Assembly: GCA_023702235.1 (NCBI GenBank)
Contig: JAMQCR010000002.1
Location: 806,001 to 870,000 of the forward strand
Direction: 5' to 3'
Length of the DNA: 64,000 nucleotides
From: Neobacillus pocheonensis
GTDB taxonomy: Bacteria; Bacillota; Bacilli; Bacillales; Cytobacillaceae
Shown here: piece by piece, positions 37,786 through 48,076 of the stretch
Layout: each line of letters opens with the position of its first letter
Numbering within the stretch: the first letter of the stretch is position 1
Translations under genes and position numbers: made by a program
The notes under the pieces: model-generated
The model's database searches: none
Told to the model about the DNA's origin: nothing
The model's input: only the letters and a program-made list of their open reading frames with translations

Positions 37786-39465
37786 ATGACTATGGAGTTA
37801 ATACAGGTAGTGATTACCTTACTTATCGTCTTATTATTAGTAAAGCCGGTTGGTGCCTATCTAGTAAAAGTTTACGATTATGAAACAACAGGCTTAGACC
37901 GGGTTTTTGGACCAGTTGAGCGGTTCATCTACCGTTTAATTGGAGTAAAAGAAAAAGAGTCTATGGGCTGGAAAAAGTATGTTTTTGCCATGCTGCTCTC
38001 TAACTTTGTCATGATGATTTTATTATACATCATTTTTAGAATCCAAAAATTTCTGCCATTGAATCCAGATAAAATAGATAATATGCCTCCTGCATTAGCA
38101 TTTAATACGGCAGCGTCATTTATTACGAATACAAACTGGCAGGCATACAGCGGAGAGAATTCACTTTCGTACTTATCACAAATGATTGCTATTACGTTCC
38201 CGATGTTTACTTCGGCAGCCACAGGATTTGCGGTGGCGATTGCTTTTATTCGCGGATTGAGAGCACGCCAGAATAACCTTGGAAACTTTTACGTTGACTT
38301 GGTTCGTTCCCTCACACGTGTATTCTTGCCATTATCTTTTATTGTTGCATTGTTTCTGGTATTTCAAGGAGTACCTCAGACACTACATGGAGCGGCAGAT
38401 GCAACCACACTAGAAGGTGCTAAACAAACGATTACAAGAGGTCCAGTTGCATCGTTAGAATCGATTAAGCATCTTGGCACAAATGGTGGTGGGTATTTTG
38501 GCACGAATTCAGCACATCCATTTGAAAATCCGACTCCACTCTCAAACCTTATGGAGATTCTCTGTATGATGCTGCTGCCAACTGCATTGGTGTATGCTTT
38601 CGGAGTTATGATTAAGAACAAACGTCAAGGCTGGTCGGTTTTTGCCGCTATGGGAATTATGTTTTTAGTTTTTCTTTCTGTGGTCTTTATTGCTGAATAT
38701 AACGGTACACCTGCATTAAATGGACTTGGTGTTCATGGGAATATGGAAGGAAAAGAGGTTCGCTTTGGGATCTCAGAATCATCTTTATTTACGGCCGTGA
38801 CTACAGCAGTTACTACTGGGTCCGTTAACAATATGCACGAGTCTTTGACTCCAATGGGAGGCCTTGTTCCACTTGGGGAAATGATGCTAAATAACGTGTT
38901 CGGCGGTAAAGGAGTCGGGTTGTTAAACGGGTTGCTTTATGTGATTTTAACGGTCTTTATTTGCGGATTGATGGTGGGACGTACACCAGAATTTTTAGGA
39001 AAAAAAATTGAGTCAAAAGAAGTGAAGTTAGCTTCGATTGCCTTACTAATTCATCCTGTTCTTATCCTTGTTCCAACAGCGATTGCCTTGATTACACATG
39101 GAGCCATTTCCTCTATTTTAAACCCGGGATATCATGGAGTATCAGAGGTCTTATACGCTTTTACATCAGGAGCTGCAAACAATGGTTCAGCTTTTGGGGG
39201 ACTTACAGCCAATACCAACTTCTATAATATCGCAATTGGTTTAGTCATGTTGTTTGGTCGATATATTTCCATCATTGCCATGTTAGCAATAGCCGGATCT
39301 TTTGCTACGAAGAAAATGGTAGCTGCAACCACGGGAACATTTCGTACCGATACACCATTATTCACTGGTATCTTAGTCGTGATTATTGCAGTAATCGGTG
39401 CATTAACGTTTTTCCCAGCACTTGCATTAGGTCCAATTGCGGAACATCTTGGGATGTTTCACTAG
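37786..39465 (+). CDS. kdpA: Potassium-transporting ATPase potassium-binding subunit KdpA
   Basis: KdpA is the channel-like K+-binding subunit of the KdpFABC pump. The 559-aa protein has the four selectivity-filter repeats: TNTNWQAYSGENS, GTNGGGYFGTNSAHPFENP, TTGSVNNMHESL and GAANNGSAFGGLTANT. About ten hydrophobic helices and normal family length indicate it is intact. GGGAGG precedes ATG 37786. Confidence 0.97.
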   Translation: MTMELIQVVITLLIVLLLVKPVGAYLVKVYDYETTGLDRVFGPVERFIYRLIGVKEKESMGWKKYVFAMLLSNFVMMILLYIIFRIQKFLPLNPDKIDNMPPALAFNTAASFITNTNWQAYSGENSLSYLSQMIAITFPMFTSAATGFAVAIAFIRGLRARQNNLGNFYVDLVRSLTRVFLPLSFIVALFLVFQGVPQTLHGAADATTLEGAKQTITRGPVASLESIKHLGTNGGGYFGTNSAHPFENPTPLSNLMEILCMMLLPTALVYAFGVMIKNKRQGWSVFAAMGIMFLVFLSVVFIAEYNGTPALNGLGVHGNMEGKEVRFGISESSLFTAVTTAVTTGSVNNMHESLTPMGGLVPLGEMMLNNVFGGKGVGLLNGLLYVILTVFICGLMVGRTPEFLGKKIESKEVKLASIALLIHPVLILVPTAIALITHGAISSILNPGYHGVSEVLYAFTSGAANNGSAFGGLTANTNFYNIAIGLVMLFGRYISIIAMLAIAGSFATKKMVAATTGTFRTDTPLFTGILVVIIAVIGALTFFPALALGPIAEHLGMFH

Positions 39466-39496
39466 TAGGGAACGGAATTTTTAAGGAGGATGTCTT

Positions 39497-41536
39497 ATGG
39501 CAATTCAAAATGCAGGAATATCAAAAGATTTGGTCTTTCAAGCCATTATAGATTCGTTTAAAAAGTTAAACCCGCTCGTGATGATTAAAAATCCAGTTAT
39601 GTTTGTGGTAGAAGTCGGGACATTAATAACGCTTATCCTTTCTATTAAACCAGATATTTTCGGGTTTAGTACAGTTGGACGTGGGTATAATGTAGCAGTA
39701 TTTTTTATCCTATTATTTACGGTGCTGTTTGCTAACTTTGCTGAAGCCTTGGCGGAAGGTCGGGGGAAAGCCCAGGCAGATACCCTCCGAAAAACAAAAT
39801 CGGAGACGATGGCGAAGGTTCGTCAAAAAGATGGCTCATACAAAGAGCTTCCATCTACTTCATTACGAAAAGGCGATATTGTTCGAGTCGATACTGGTGA
39901 ATTGATTCCTTCTGATGGGGAAATTATTGAAGGATTGGCTTCGATTGATGAATCTGCTATCACAGGTGAATCCGCCCCTGTTATTAAAGAGGCAGGAGGA
40001 GATTTCTCATCTGTAACCGGAGGAACAAGGGTTGTTTCTGATTACATTATCGTAAAAATCATGACGGACCCAGGTGAATCTTTTCTTGATAAGATGATTG
40101 CTTTAGTTGAAGGTGCTTCCCGGCAAAAAACACCAAATGAAATTGCTTTAACGACTCTTTTGGCTGTGTTAACACTCATTTTCTTATTTGTCATCATGAC
40201 GTTGGTGCCGATTGCCGACTACTTAAAGGTTCGTTTAGACGTAGCAACACTCATTGCTCTTTTAGTTTGCTTAATTCCAACGACAATTGGTGGATTGCTT
40301 TCCGCGATTGGGATTGCTGGGATGAACAGGGTAACTCAATTCAATGTGCTGGCGATGTCTGGTAAAGCAGTAGAAGCTGCCGGGGATATCAATACGATGA
40401 TTCTTGATAAAACAGGAACCATTACTTTTGGAAACAGGATGGCAAGTGAGTTTGTACCAGTAGCCAATGTTTCTGAACAGGAAGTTACCTTAGCCTCTTT
40501 AAAAGCATCAGTAAAAGATGAAACACCTGAAGGACGGTCTGTTGTAGAGTTAGCCCGTAAGCAGGGTGTAGATTGGGATGAAAAGGAATACGAAGGAGCA
40601 GAAATTATTGAATTTACAGCAGAAACCCGAATGTCCGGCTTAAACCTGAGCAACGGAACGCAAATCCGAAAAGGCGCAGTGGATGCCATCAAGAAATATA
40701 TCGCTGCCCAAGGTGGAAGAGTTCCAGTAGATCTTGACAAGAAAGCCGATGAAATCGCCATGGCAGGGGGAACCCCGTTGGCTGTTGCCATTGATAAGAC
40801 GATATACGGGGTTATCTATCTGAAAGATACCGTGAAACCAGGGCTGAAGGAACGTTTTGCAGAACTGCGTTCCATGGGGATCAAAACGATCATGTGTACA
40901 GGGGATAACCCATTAACCGCTGCGACCATCGCTGCCGAAGCCGGCGTTGATGACTTTATTGCCGAAGCAAAACCTGAAGAAAAAATTGCTGCGATTAAAA
41001 AAGAACAAGATGAAGGTAAATTGGTTGCGATGACCGGTGACGGAACCAATGATGCTCCGGCTTTAGCACAGGCTGATGTAGGATTAGCGATGAATTCAGG
41101 AACAATGGCTGCAAAAGAAGCTGCCAATATGATTGATTTAGACTCTGATCCTACTAAGCTATTATCTGTTATCGCAATTGGAAAGCAATTACTGATAACA
41201 CGGGGAGCATTAACCACCTTCTCGATTTCAAACGACATTGCCAAATATTTTGCGATAATTCCGGCGCTGTTTATTACGATGATTCCGCAATTGCAGTCCC
41301 TCAATGTTATGGGACTCACATCACCAAAATCAGCGATTCTTTCGGCTTTAATTTTTAATGCCATCATTATTCCTCTCCTCATTCCGATTGCGATGAAGGG
41401 GGCAAAATATAAGGCGATGAATGCAAATAAACTTCTTACCCGTAACCTTCTTATTTATGGGTTTGGCGGAGTAGTTGTACCTTTTATCGGTATTAAAATA
41501 ATAGATATGATTGTTGCTGTTTTACATCTAGCCTAA
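39497..41536 (+). CDS. kdpB: Potassium-transporting ATPase ATP-binding subunit KdpB
   Basis: KdpB is a P-type ATPase that energises K+ uptake. The 679-aa sequence has the phosphorylated Asp in ILDKTGTITFGN (about residue 304), the TGES actuator motif in AITGESAPVIKE, and TGDGTNDAPALAQADVG. The SxS-type regulatory serine of E. coli KdpB (TGES region) is present. AAGGAGG precedes ATG 39497. It lies between kdpA and kdpC with short gaps in one operon. Confidence 0.97.
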   Translation: MAIQNAGISKDLVFQAIIDSFKKLNPLVMIKNPVMFVVEVGTLITLILSIKPDIFGFSTVGRGYNVAVFFILLFTVLFANFAEALAEGRGKAQADTLRKTKSETMAKVRQKDGSYKELPSTSLRKGDIVRVDTGELIPSDGEIIEGLASIDESAITGESAPVIKEAGGDFSSVTGGTRVVSDYIIVKIMTDPGESFLDKMIALVEGASRQKTPNEIALTTLLAVLTLIFLFVIMTLVPIADYLKVRLDVATLIALLVCLIPTTIGGLLSAIGIAGMNRVTQFNVLAMSGKAVEAAGDINTMILDKTGTITFGNRMASEFVPVANVSEQEVTLASLKASVKDETPEGRSVVELARKQGVDWDEKEYEGAEIIEFTAETRMSGLNLSNGTQIRKGAVDAIKKYIAAQGGRVPVDLDKKADEIAMAGGTPLAVAIDKTIYGVIYLKDTVKPGLKERFAELRSMGIKTIMCTGDNPLTAATIAAEAGVDDFIAEAKPEEKIAAIKKEQDEGKLVAMTGDGTNDAPALAQADVGLAMNSGTMAAKEAANMIDLDSDPTKLLSVIAIGKQLLITRGALTTFSISNDIAKYFAIIPALFITMIPQLQSLNVMGLTSPKSAILSALIFNAIIIPLLIPIAMKGAKYKAMNANKLLTRNLLIYGFGGVVVPFIGIKIIDMIVAVLHLA

Positions 41537-41562
41537 ATCATGAAAAGTGGAGGAGATTATCG

Positions 41563-42123
41563 ATGAAGTCATTAATGACAGCGATTCGGGCATCAGTTTT
41601 CCTGATGATATTATGTGGATTAATCTATCCGTTGGCTACAACAGGATTTGCCCAAGTCCTATTTCATAATCAAGCAGAAGGAAGTCTTGTCACGCAAAAC
41701 GGAAATGTTCAAGGTTCAGAGCTTTTGGCACAAGGGTTTAAGGGTCCGCAATGGTTTCATCCACGAGCTTCTGCGGCAAAATATGATCCCACCGCTTCTG
41801 CCGCAACAAACGCAGCTGTTGCATCAAAGGATTATGTGAAGACCGTGAAAGATAATGTGGATCAATTAAAAAAGGAAAACGGAAATATGGGGAATACGAT
41901 TCCTGCAGATTTAGTGACGACTTCTGGTTCTGGTTTTGACCCGGATGTATCTCCAGAAGCCGCCAAAGCTCAAGTGCCGAGAATTGCAAAAGCAACGGGT
42001 ATTTCGGAGGATCGACTAATAACTCTGATTAATCAACAAACAAAAGGTCGTTCATTAGGAATATTTGGTGACCCACGCGTTAATGTATTAGATCTAAACA
42101 TGGCTCTACAGCAACTAAAATAA
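41563..42123 (+). CDS. kdpC: Potassium-transporting ATPase subunit KdpC
   Basis: The 186-aa protein has one N-terminal membrane helix (about residues 9-31) followed by a soluble domain with GSELLAQGF, GPQWFHPRASA and ISEDRLITLINQQTKGR blocks typical of KdpC. GGAGG precedes ATG 41563, 26 bases after kdpB. It is full length. Confidence 0.96.
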   Translation: MKSLMTAIRASVFLMILCGLIYPLATTGFAQVLFHNQAEGSLVTQNGNVQGSELLAQGFKGPQWFHPRASAAKYDPTASAATNAAVASKDYVKTVKDNVDQLKKENGNMGNTIPADLVTTSGSGFDPDVSPEAAKAQVPRIAKATGISEDRLITLINQQTKGRSLGIFGDPRVNVLDLNMALQQLK

Positions 42124-42155
42124 TAAAGGGGGAGACTTTTCTCCCTCTTTTTAGT
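42124..42155 (+). terminator. Weak hairpin after kdpC
   Basis: AAAGGGGGAGA pairs with TCTCCCTCTTT and a short T run follows, so it could partly separate kdpFABC from the sensor genes. Confidence 0.5.
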
Positions 42156-42182
42156 ATATCTAAAAGAAAGGAGGGGGTAGAC

Positions 42183-44528
42183 ATGAGTGAAGAGGGATTC
42201 CGTAGAAAGACACCAGAAGAAATTTTATTGTCTATTCAAAAAATACGAAGAGGTCATTTGAAAATTATCCTTGGTGCCGTTCCTGGTTCTGGAAAAACGT
42301 ATCACATGCTACTTGAAGGCAATAGTTTAAAAAAACGAGGTATTGATGTTGTTATTGGAAGTATTAGCACCTTAAATCGTCCTAAAATCAAAGAACAAAT
42401 TGGCCAATTGGAAACTATTGCCTCCATTCATTGGATAGATTATGGTCAAGAAAAATATGACTTGGATGTAGACGGAATCATTGCCCGAAATCCAGAAGTT
42501 GTTTTAGTGGATAATCTGGCACATCATAATCGACCGGAGGCTTCAAGACCTACTCGATTAGACGATATCAATTATCTTTTAAACATGAAAATTAGTATCA
42601 TAACAACGGTTAATATATTTGAGCTTGAAGACGTAAAGGGGATTGCGAGTAAATTAACAGGTGGTAAAGTACAGGTCCATTGCAGTGTTCCCGAGGATAC
42701 ACTTGCCCTTGCAGATGAAGTAAAGCTATTGGATGTGACTCCGGAAGTGATCCTTCAAAGGATCCGTGAAGGTGCAATTGAGTCTTCCAACGATAAAAAA
42801 CGAACAAGAGATAACCTATTTCACAGAGGAAATCTAGCTGTCCTTCGTGAACTCGCACTACGCTATTTAGCAGGGGAAGTAAATGATGACCTCGATGACT
42901 ACCGTGAAAAGCATGGAATGACCGGTCCATCTGGAGCTTCCGAAAAAATTTTAGTGACCGTTCAATACCATTGGAATGGATCCATTTTGGTTAGGCGCGG
43001 ACAGCAGATTACCAAAAGATTAGGTGGAGAATTGCTTGTTGTTTGCTTTCAGTCGTCTAACAAGAAATTATCTAAAAATGAACTAACCTTTAAGCGAGCA
43101 ATCATAAAGCTGGTAGAGAAAGTTGACGGCGAATTTGAGGAAGTTCCGATGGAGTCTGATTCGGTTGCGGATCAAATTGTTCGATATGCCACGAAACACA
43201 ATGTAACTAGAGTTGTAATGGGACAATCGAAACGAACACGGTGGGAGGAAATCGTTTACGGATCCATTATTAACAGAATCCTCCGGAAAACGAAAAATAT
43301 CGATGTTTTTATTGTCGCAGACAGAGCAGAAAAGGATGGAGAACGTGTCATTCCAACCAAACAAAGGAAAAAAGATAAAGATAATCCTTATCGGCGTCTG
43401 ACTCTTGGAGAACTGGAAAAAAAGATTAATCAAATAAATCGGGGAACATTAAAAGTGTATATTGGGGCAGCACCAGGAGTGGGGAAAACGTATACGATGC
43501 TTCGAGAAGCCAACGAACTTAAGAAAAAAGGAATCGATATCGTTATTGGATTCCTCGAAACCCATGGGCGGAAAGAGACATTTGAACAAATTGGTTGTTT
43601 AGAAATCATCCCTCGAAAAAAGATTTTATATAAAGGAACTGCACTTGAGGAAATGGATACTGATGCCATTATTGAACGTAATCCAGAAGTTGTTTTAGTC
43701 GATGAGTTAGCCCATACAACTGTGCCTGGAAGCAAGTACCACAAAAGATACGAGGATTTGGAGGTACTTTTAAATGCAGGCATCTCGGTCATTTCCACGA
43801 TGAATATTCAACATTTAGAAAGCCTTAATGATAGTGTGGAGCAAATAACAGGCGTGAGAGTGAGGGAAACCGTACCTGACCATATCTTGCGAATGGCTGA
43901 TGAAATTGAACTCATTGATATCTCTCCAAAAGCACTAAGGGATCGGATGAAGGAAGGAAGAATTTATGCCCCAGAAAAAGTGGAGCAAGCATTGAACCAT
44001 TTCTTTAAAACCGGCAATCTTATCGCCCTTAGAGAATTAGCGCTTCGGGAAGTGGCGGATGATGTGGATGAACGTCTTGAGGCTTGGGAAAGAAAACGGA
44101 CATTAAGAGGACCATGGCGAAAAGAAGAAGTGATTTTTGTATGTACAAATCTGCGACATGACAGTGAAAGGCTTATACGAAGAGGATTCCGGATTGCTTA
44201 TCGATTAAAGGCTCTCTGGTATGTCGCTTATGTGAAAGATCATCACCCCTTAACTGCTCAAGAGAAGGAAACATTAAATAAAATTAAACAACTGACAGAA
44301 CGGCTCGGAGGGATATTTGAACAATACGAAACAGGCAAACGACGTAATATCTTTCGAGAATTGGTAAAGCAAATGAATGAGAAAAATGCGACTCAAGTTA
44401 TAATAGGGCAATCAGCCCGTACCCGTTGGGAGGAAATCAAAAAGGGGTCTGTTACGCAACGGTTGTTAAGAGAAGTACGCCATATGGATGTACTAATTGT
44501 GGCTGACCAAATATCAGATCCATCATAG
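42183..44528 (+). CDS. Tandem KdpD sensor/USP protein lacking a histidine kinase
   Basis: The 781-aa protein has two units in series, each a KdpD N-terminal ATP-binding domain plus a universal stress domain. Unit 1 (about 5-380) has Walker A GAVPGSGKT but a changed Walker B (LVDNLAHHNRP). Unit 2 (about 400-775) has GAAPGVGKT and a normal LVDELAHTTVPGSK. Each ends with QS(K/A)RTRWEEI...GS. No membrane helices, H-box or ATPase domain follow. The units clearly arose by duplication. GGAGG precedes ATG 42183, 59 bases after kdpC. It may sense ATP, K+ or nucleotides for the neighbouring KdpD. Confidence 0.88.
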   Translation: MSEEGFRRKTPEEILLSIQKIRRGHLKIILGAVPGSGKTYHMLLEGNSLKKRGIDVVIGSISTLNRPKIKEQIGQLETIASIHWIDYGQEKYDLDVDGIIARNPEVVLVDNLAHHNRPEASRPTRLDDINYLLNMKISIITTVNIFELEDVKGIASKLTGGKVQVHCSVPEDTLALADEVKLLDVTPEVILQRIREGAIESSNDKKRTRDNLFHRGNLAVLRELALRYLAGEVNDDLDDYREKHGMTGPSGASEKILVTVQYHWNGSILVRRGQQITKRLGGELLVVCFQSSNKKLSKNELTFKRAIIKLVEKVDGEFEEVPMESDSVADQIVRYATKHNVTRVVMGQSKRTRWEEIVYGSIINRILRKTKNIDVFIVADRAEKDGERVIPTKQRKKDKDNPYRRLTLGELEKKINQINRGTLKVYIGAAPGVGKTYTMLREANELKKKGIDIVIGFLETHGRKETFEQIGCLEIIPRKKILYKGTALEEMDTDAIIERNPEVVLVDELAHTTVPGSKYHKRYEDLEVLLNAGISVISTMNIQHLESLNDSVEQITGVRVRETVPDHILRMADEIELIDISPKALRDRMKEGRIYAPEKVEQALNHFFKTGNLIALRELALREVADDVDERLEAWERKRTLRGPWRKEEVIFVCTNLRHDSERLIRRGFRIAYRLKALWYVAYVKDHHPLTAQEKETLNKIKQLTERLGGIFEQYETGKRRNIFRELVKQMNEKNATQVIIGQSARTRWEEIKKGSVTQRLLREVRHMDVLIVADQISDPS

Positions 44529-45200
44529 ATAGAAAGAATAGAAAAAGGTTTGGATTTTAAAATGGAAAGTAATCGAGTGAACCGTGTCTTGGAATGCACA
44601 GTTTGTAATTTACATGTCGTAGCAAATTCAAGGGACTGATGATAAGATGAATACTGATCAAGAAACATTATATTTCGGTTGCGAGAAGGGATATTTAGAT
44701 ATTCATACCCTAAAATATCGATGGTTTGGTGCCATATGGAGGTATCAGGGTAGTTTGAAAATTGTAATGGGATACTGATTTGGTGATAGAGAGAGTGAGA
44801 TTCGTAAGCAAATACAATTTTATGGGCACACACATTCTTGTGATTTGAAAGACCTTCAAGAAATTTACTCTACCATTCGGGATCTACAGAAAGAACAAGA
44901 CTGGAAACAACGGTCACGTTTGTCGATTTTCGCGATATTCAAAAGCCCATGGAAAGGCGTAAAATCTGGATGGTATATTCTTCGTTCCCGAAAACCTACC
45001 CTTTCTATGTTTCTGCAATACAGAATAAGAACTTCTCTATCTGGTTAGAACACGTGTCCGTTTGTGAAACAGAAGAGCATCTTAATGAATTCCTTGCAAA
45101 GGTCAATCAGGAGCATAATATTCAACTCCAATTTTTATATGAAGATAGCGATTTAAGCTGGAATCATACTAGAAACCTATCCTTAAAGAGTAATTAGAAT
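44529..45200 (+). pseudogene. Decayed region with fragments of an unknown gene
   Basis: Overlapping open frames at 44845-45048 and 44949-45197 read as one frameshifted protein (…RDIQKPMERRKIWMVYSSFPKTYPFYVSAIQ…LNEFLAKVNQEHNIQLQF…). The family is not recognised. A 25-codon frame at 44562-44640 with CTVC is also present. Many stops break the rest. Confidence 0.4.
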
Positions 45201-45370
45201 ATGGAAAAAAGTCATCACCCAAGAATCTAAATAGAAAGACGTCTCATCTAAGCGCTTATTTAGGATTTTGGGAGATTTTGAATTAGGTTAATTTTTTTTT
45301 TAAAAGTGATTACCTTAAATTCATATAATATAAATGAGTTCAATTTAAAAGATAGAGGAGGTGGTAAACG

Positions 45371-48076
45371 ATGGATGAGAAACAATGGGAAAGTAGTGTA
45401 GGAACGATTCGTTCCACAGGAAAAAGGTACGGTGAACTCACTGTTTTTTTAGGTGCATCAAGTGGGGTTGGTAAGACTTATGCAATGTTAGATGCTGCTT
45501 GTATCAAGCAGAGAGAGGGACAAGACGTTTTGATTGGATGGTTGGAGGAATACGATCGTTACGAGAAGAAGGAGAGAATAAAAGAGTTACCTATTATGAA
45601 ACCTCGCCTTATTCAAGATGAGGAACTCCATTTTTTTGAAATGGATGTTGAAGAAATTTTGACTCACCACCCACAACTTGTACTCATTGATGAATTGGCA
45701 CATTCCAATGCGCCCGGTTCACCGCGTGCAAAGCGTTATCGGGATGTGGAAGCGATTCTGATGGATGGAATCGATGTCTATACTACGTTAAATATTTACG
45801 AAGTAGAAAGTTTAAAAGACATTGTTTCTAAAATTATCGGTATGGAAATGAATGAAACTGTACCGGATAAATTCCTCGAACGTGCAAGCCAAATTCGTTT
45901 AGTGGACAGTCCCTCAGATGAAATCATTCGGAGATTCCTAGAAGGAAAAATCCGTACCATTCCTAAAAACATAGATGCCCGTAAGTTCTTTCGTCTTGGA
46001 AATATCATTGCACTTCGAGAAATGGCACTTCGCTATGCTGCGGGGCAGGTTGATCAGCAGTTAGATGAATATATGCATTCGAATAAAATCCCTGGTCCAT
46101 GGCCGGTTTCGGAAAAAGTTATGGTCTGTGTTAGTGCCAGTCCTTTTTCGAAACAGCTCATTCGAATGGCTCGGCAAATGGCGACCAGTCTTAAAGCGGA
46201 GTGGATCGCTGTTTATGTTGGAACACCTCGTAGGCTTCCAAAGAGTGAGCAAGAACGTTTAGCGCTTTCAAGTAATCTTCAATTTGCAGAAGAACTTGGT
46301 GCCACCGTAATGACTATAACCGGAAACAGTGTGGCTGAAGAGATCTTGGAGCTAGCTCGCAACCAGAATGTAAAACAAATTGTGATTGGCAAGCCAAGGT
46401 ATTCTCGAATTTGGGAGTGGATGCACGGTTCTGTTGTAAATCAAGTCATTCGAAATCGTCATGAAATTAGTGTGCATATCATACCAGGTCAGGTTGAGAG
46501 CCGTCACGACAAAAGGCATATTACTGTTTCAAGAGAGAATTTGAAATGGAGTCCATATTTTATCATTACAGCATCTGTAGCTTTGCTTACCATACTTTTA
46601 AGGATATTTGGTCTATCATTTGATTTAGTAAACATTGCCCTTCTTTACTTGTTTCCCGTACTCTTTGGGTCAGTTCGTTGGGGGATTGGACCTTCATTCT
46701 ATGCTGCTGGGATTGGGGTTCTTGCTTTCGATTTTTTTTTCGTTCCTCCATTGTATAGTTTTACGGTGTCCGATTTACGTTATGTGATTTCTTTCGCTGT
46801 GTTTTTGGTCGTTGCAACCCTTACGGCAAGTCTAGCATCCAGATTAAGGCACCAATTGCATGAGGTTAGACAACGGGAAGCGATCACTTCAACATTGTAT
46901 GCGTTAAGTCGTAATATAACGGCAGTAACAGATTTGAGCGCAGCACTTAAAAGTATGGTTCGGCAAATATCTGAAACCATTGGTGCCCAAGTAGCGATAT
47001 ATTTGCCTTCGGAAACAGGTGAGTTACGATTAACAGAATTTTCGAGTGGAGATTCGAACTGGGGCAAGCGAGAACCAACTATGGCCATAGTAAAGTGGGT
47101 ATATCGAAACGGGGAGTTAGCAGGCAATGGAACACAAACATTACATGACTCACCTGACTTATGTTTCCCGCTGAAAACAGAAGACCAAATACATGGTGTG
47201 TTGGCTGTCCATTTAAAAAATCAAGATTTGGTCGTAACTCCTGACCGAATGCAGTTAATTGAAGCCCTCACAAGCCTCTCCGCAATGGCAATTGCCCGAA
47301 TAAAACTTCAAGAGGAAGCGAAGGTTGCCCATTTAACTGCTGAATCCGAAAGGTTACGAACCGCTCTTCTTGATTCAATCTCTCACGAATTACGTACTCC
47401 TCTCGCTACAATTATTGGTTCCGTGACGGCTTTGATAGATGGGGATGCGGTGTTTAGTTCGAATGATCGCCACGAACTCCTATCGACCATTCGCGAGGGA
47501 GCCATGCGAATGAATCGCCTAGTTACGAATTTATTAGGAATGGTTCGGATTGAGAGTGGGATGTTACGCTTACGGAAGCATTGGTGTGACCTTGAAGACA
47601 TTGTAGGGGTTGCCTTAACTCAGGTAAAAGACTCACTTCAAAATCGTGTTATCCGATTGGTGATCGATGAATCCATTCCCCCAATCGAAGTGGATGACGT
47701 ACTTTTGGAGCAAGTTTTAGTTAATGTATTAAGCAATGCTATTAAGTATTCACCCGATCGAAGCGAAATTGTGCTTTCTGCTAAGAAAAACAAAAATGTG
47801 ATTGAAATTGCCATTAAAGATGAAGGGGTAGGAATTCCCCAGCATGAATTAGGGTACGTATTTAGTAAATTTTACCGTGGGGAATCTACGAGAAATATAC
47901 CTGGCACAGGGCTTGGCCTAGCCATCTGTAAAGGGATTATTGAAGCACATGGGGGTACCATTCGAGCAACAGAAAACAGTCCAAAAGGAACGATCATCAC
48001 GGTTTCTATTCCCTTGTTTGATCCACCCTTATTGCGAAATGAAAATCTACAAGAAGAAGGTGTTGAAACCTCATGA
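45371..48076 (+). CDS. kdpD: Sensor histidine kinase KdpD
   Basis: The 901-aa full-length KdpD has a sensor domain with Walker A GASSGVGKT and LIDELAHSNAPGS, a USP domain, four membrane helices (about 395-490), a GAF-like part, and a kinase with H-box SISHELRTPLATIIG, N-box NVLSNAIKYSP and G-box GTGLGLAICKGI. In the USP domain SAS, 20 residues and WIAVY approximates the SxS-X20-FTAxY motif described for c-di-AMP binding in S. aureus KdpD. GAGGAGG precedes ATG 45371. The stop overlaps the kdpE start (ATGA). Confidence 0.96.
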   Translation: MDEKQWESSVGTIRSTGKRYGELTVFLGASSGVGKTYAMLDAACIKQREGQDVLIGWLEEYDRYEKKERIKELPIMKPRLIQDEELHFFEMDVEEILTHHPQLVLIDELAHSNAPGSPRAKRYRDVEAILMDGIDVYTTLNIYEVESLKDIVSKIIGMEMNETVPDKFLERASQIRLVDSPSDEIIRRFLEGKIRTIPKNIDARKFFRLGNIIALREMALRYAAGQVDQQLDEYMHSNKIPGPWPVSEKVMVCVSASPFSKQLIRMARQMATSLKAEWIAVYVGTPRRLPKSEQERLALSSNLQFAEELGATVMTITGNSVAEEILELARNQNVKQIVIGKPRYSRIWEWMHGSVVNQVIRNRHEISVHIIPGQVESRHDKRHITVSRENLKWSPYFIITASVALLTILLRIFGLSFDLVNIALLYLFPVLFGSVRWGIGPSFYAAGIGVLAFDFFFVPPLYSFTVSDLRYVISFAVFLVVATLTASLASRLRHQLHEVRQREAITSTLYALSRNITAVTDLSAALKSMVRQISETIGAQVAIYLPSETGELRLTEFSSGDSNWGKREPTMAIVKWVYRNGELAGNGTQTLHDSPDLCFPLKTEDQIHGVLAVHLKNQDLVVTPDRMQLIEALTSLSAMAIARIKLQEEAKVAHLTAESERLRTALLDSISHELRTPLATIIGSVTALIDGDAVFSSNDRHELLSTIREGAMRMNRLVTNLLGMVRIESGMLRLRKHWCDLEDIVGVALTQVKDSLQNRVIRLVIDESIPPIEVDDVLLEQVLVNVLSNAIKYSPDRSEIVLSAKKNKNVIEIAIKDEGVGIPQHELGYVFSKFYRGESTRNIPGTGLGLAICKGIIEAHGGTIRATENSPKGTIITVSIPLFDPPLLRNENLQEEGVETS

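Noticed and set aside
40336..41382. Long minus-strand frames inside kdpB
   Set aside because: Mirror frames of a highly conserved gene, without ribosome sites.
43083..43798. Minus-strand frames inside the tandem KdpD gene
   Set aside because: Shadow of the repeated sensor units; no start signals.
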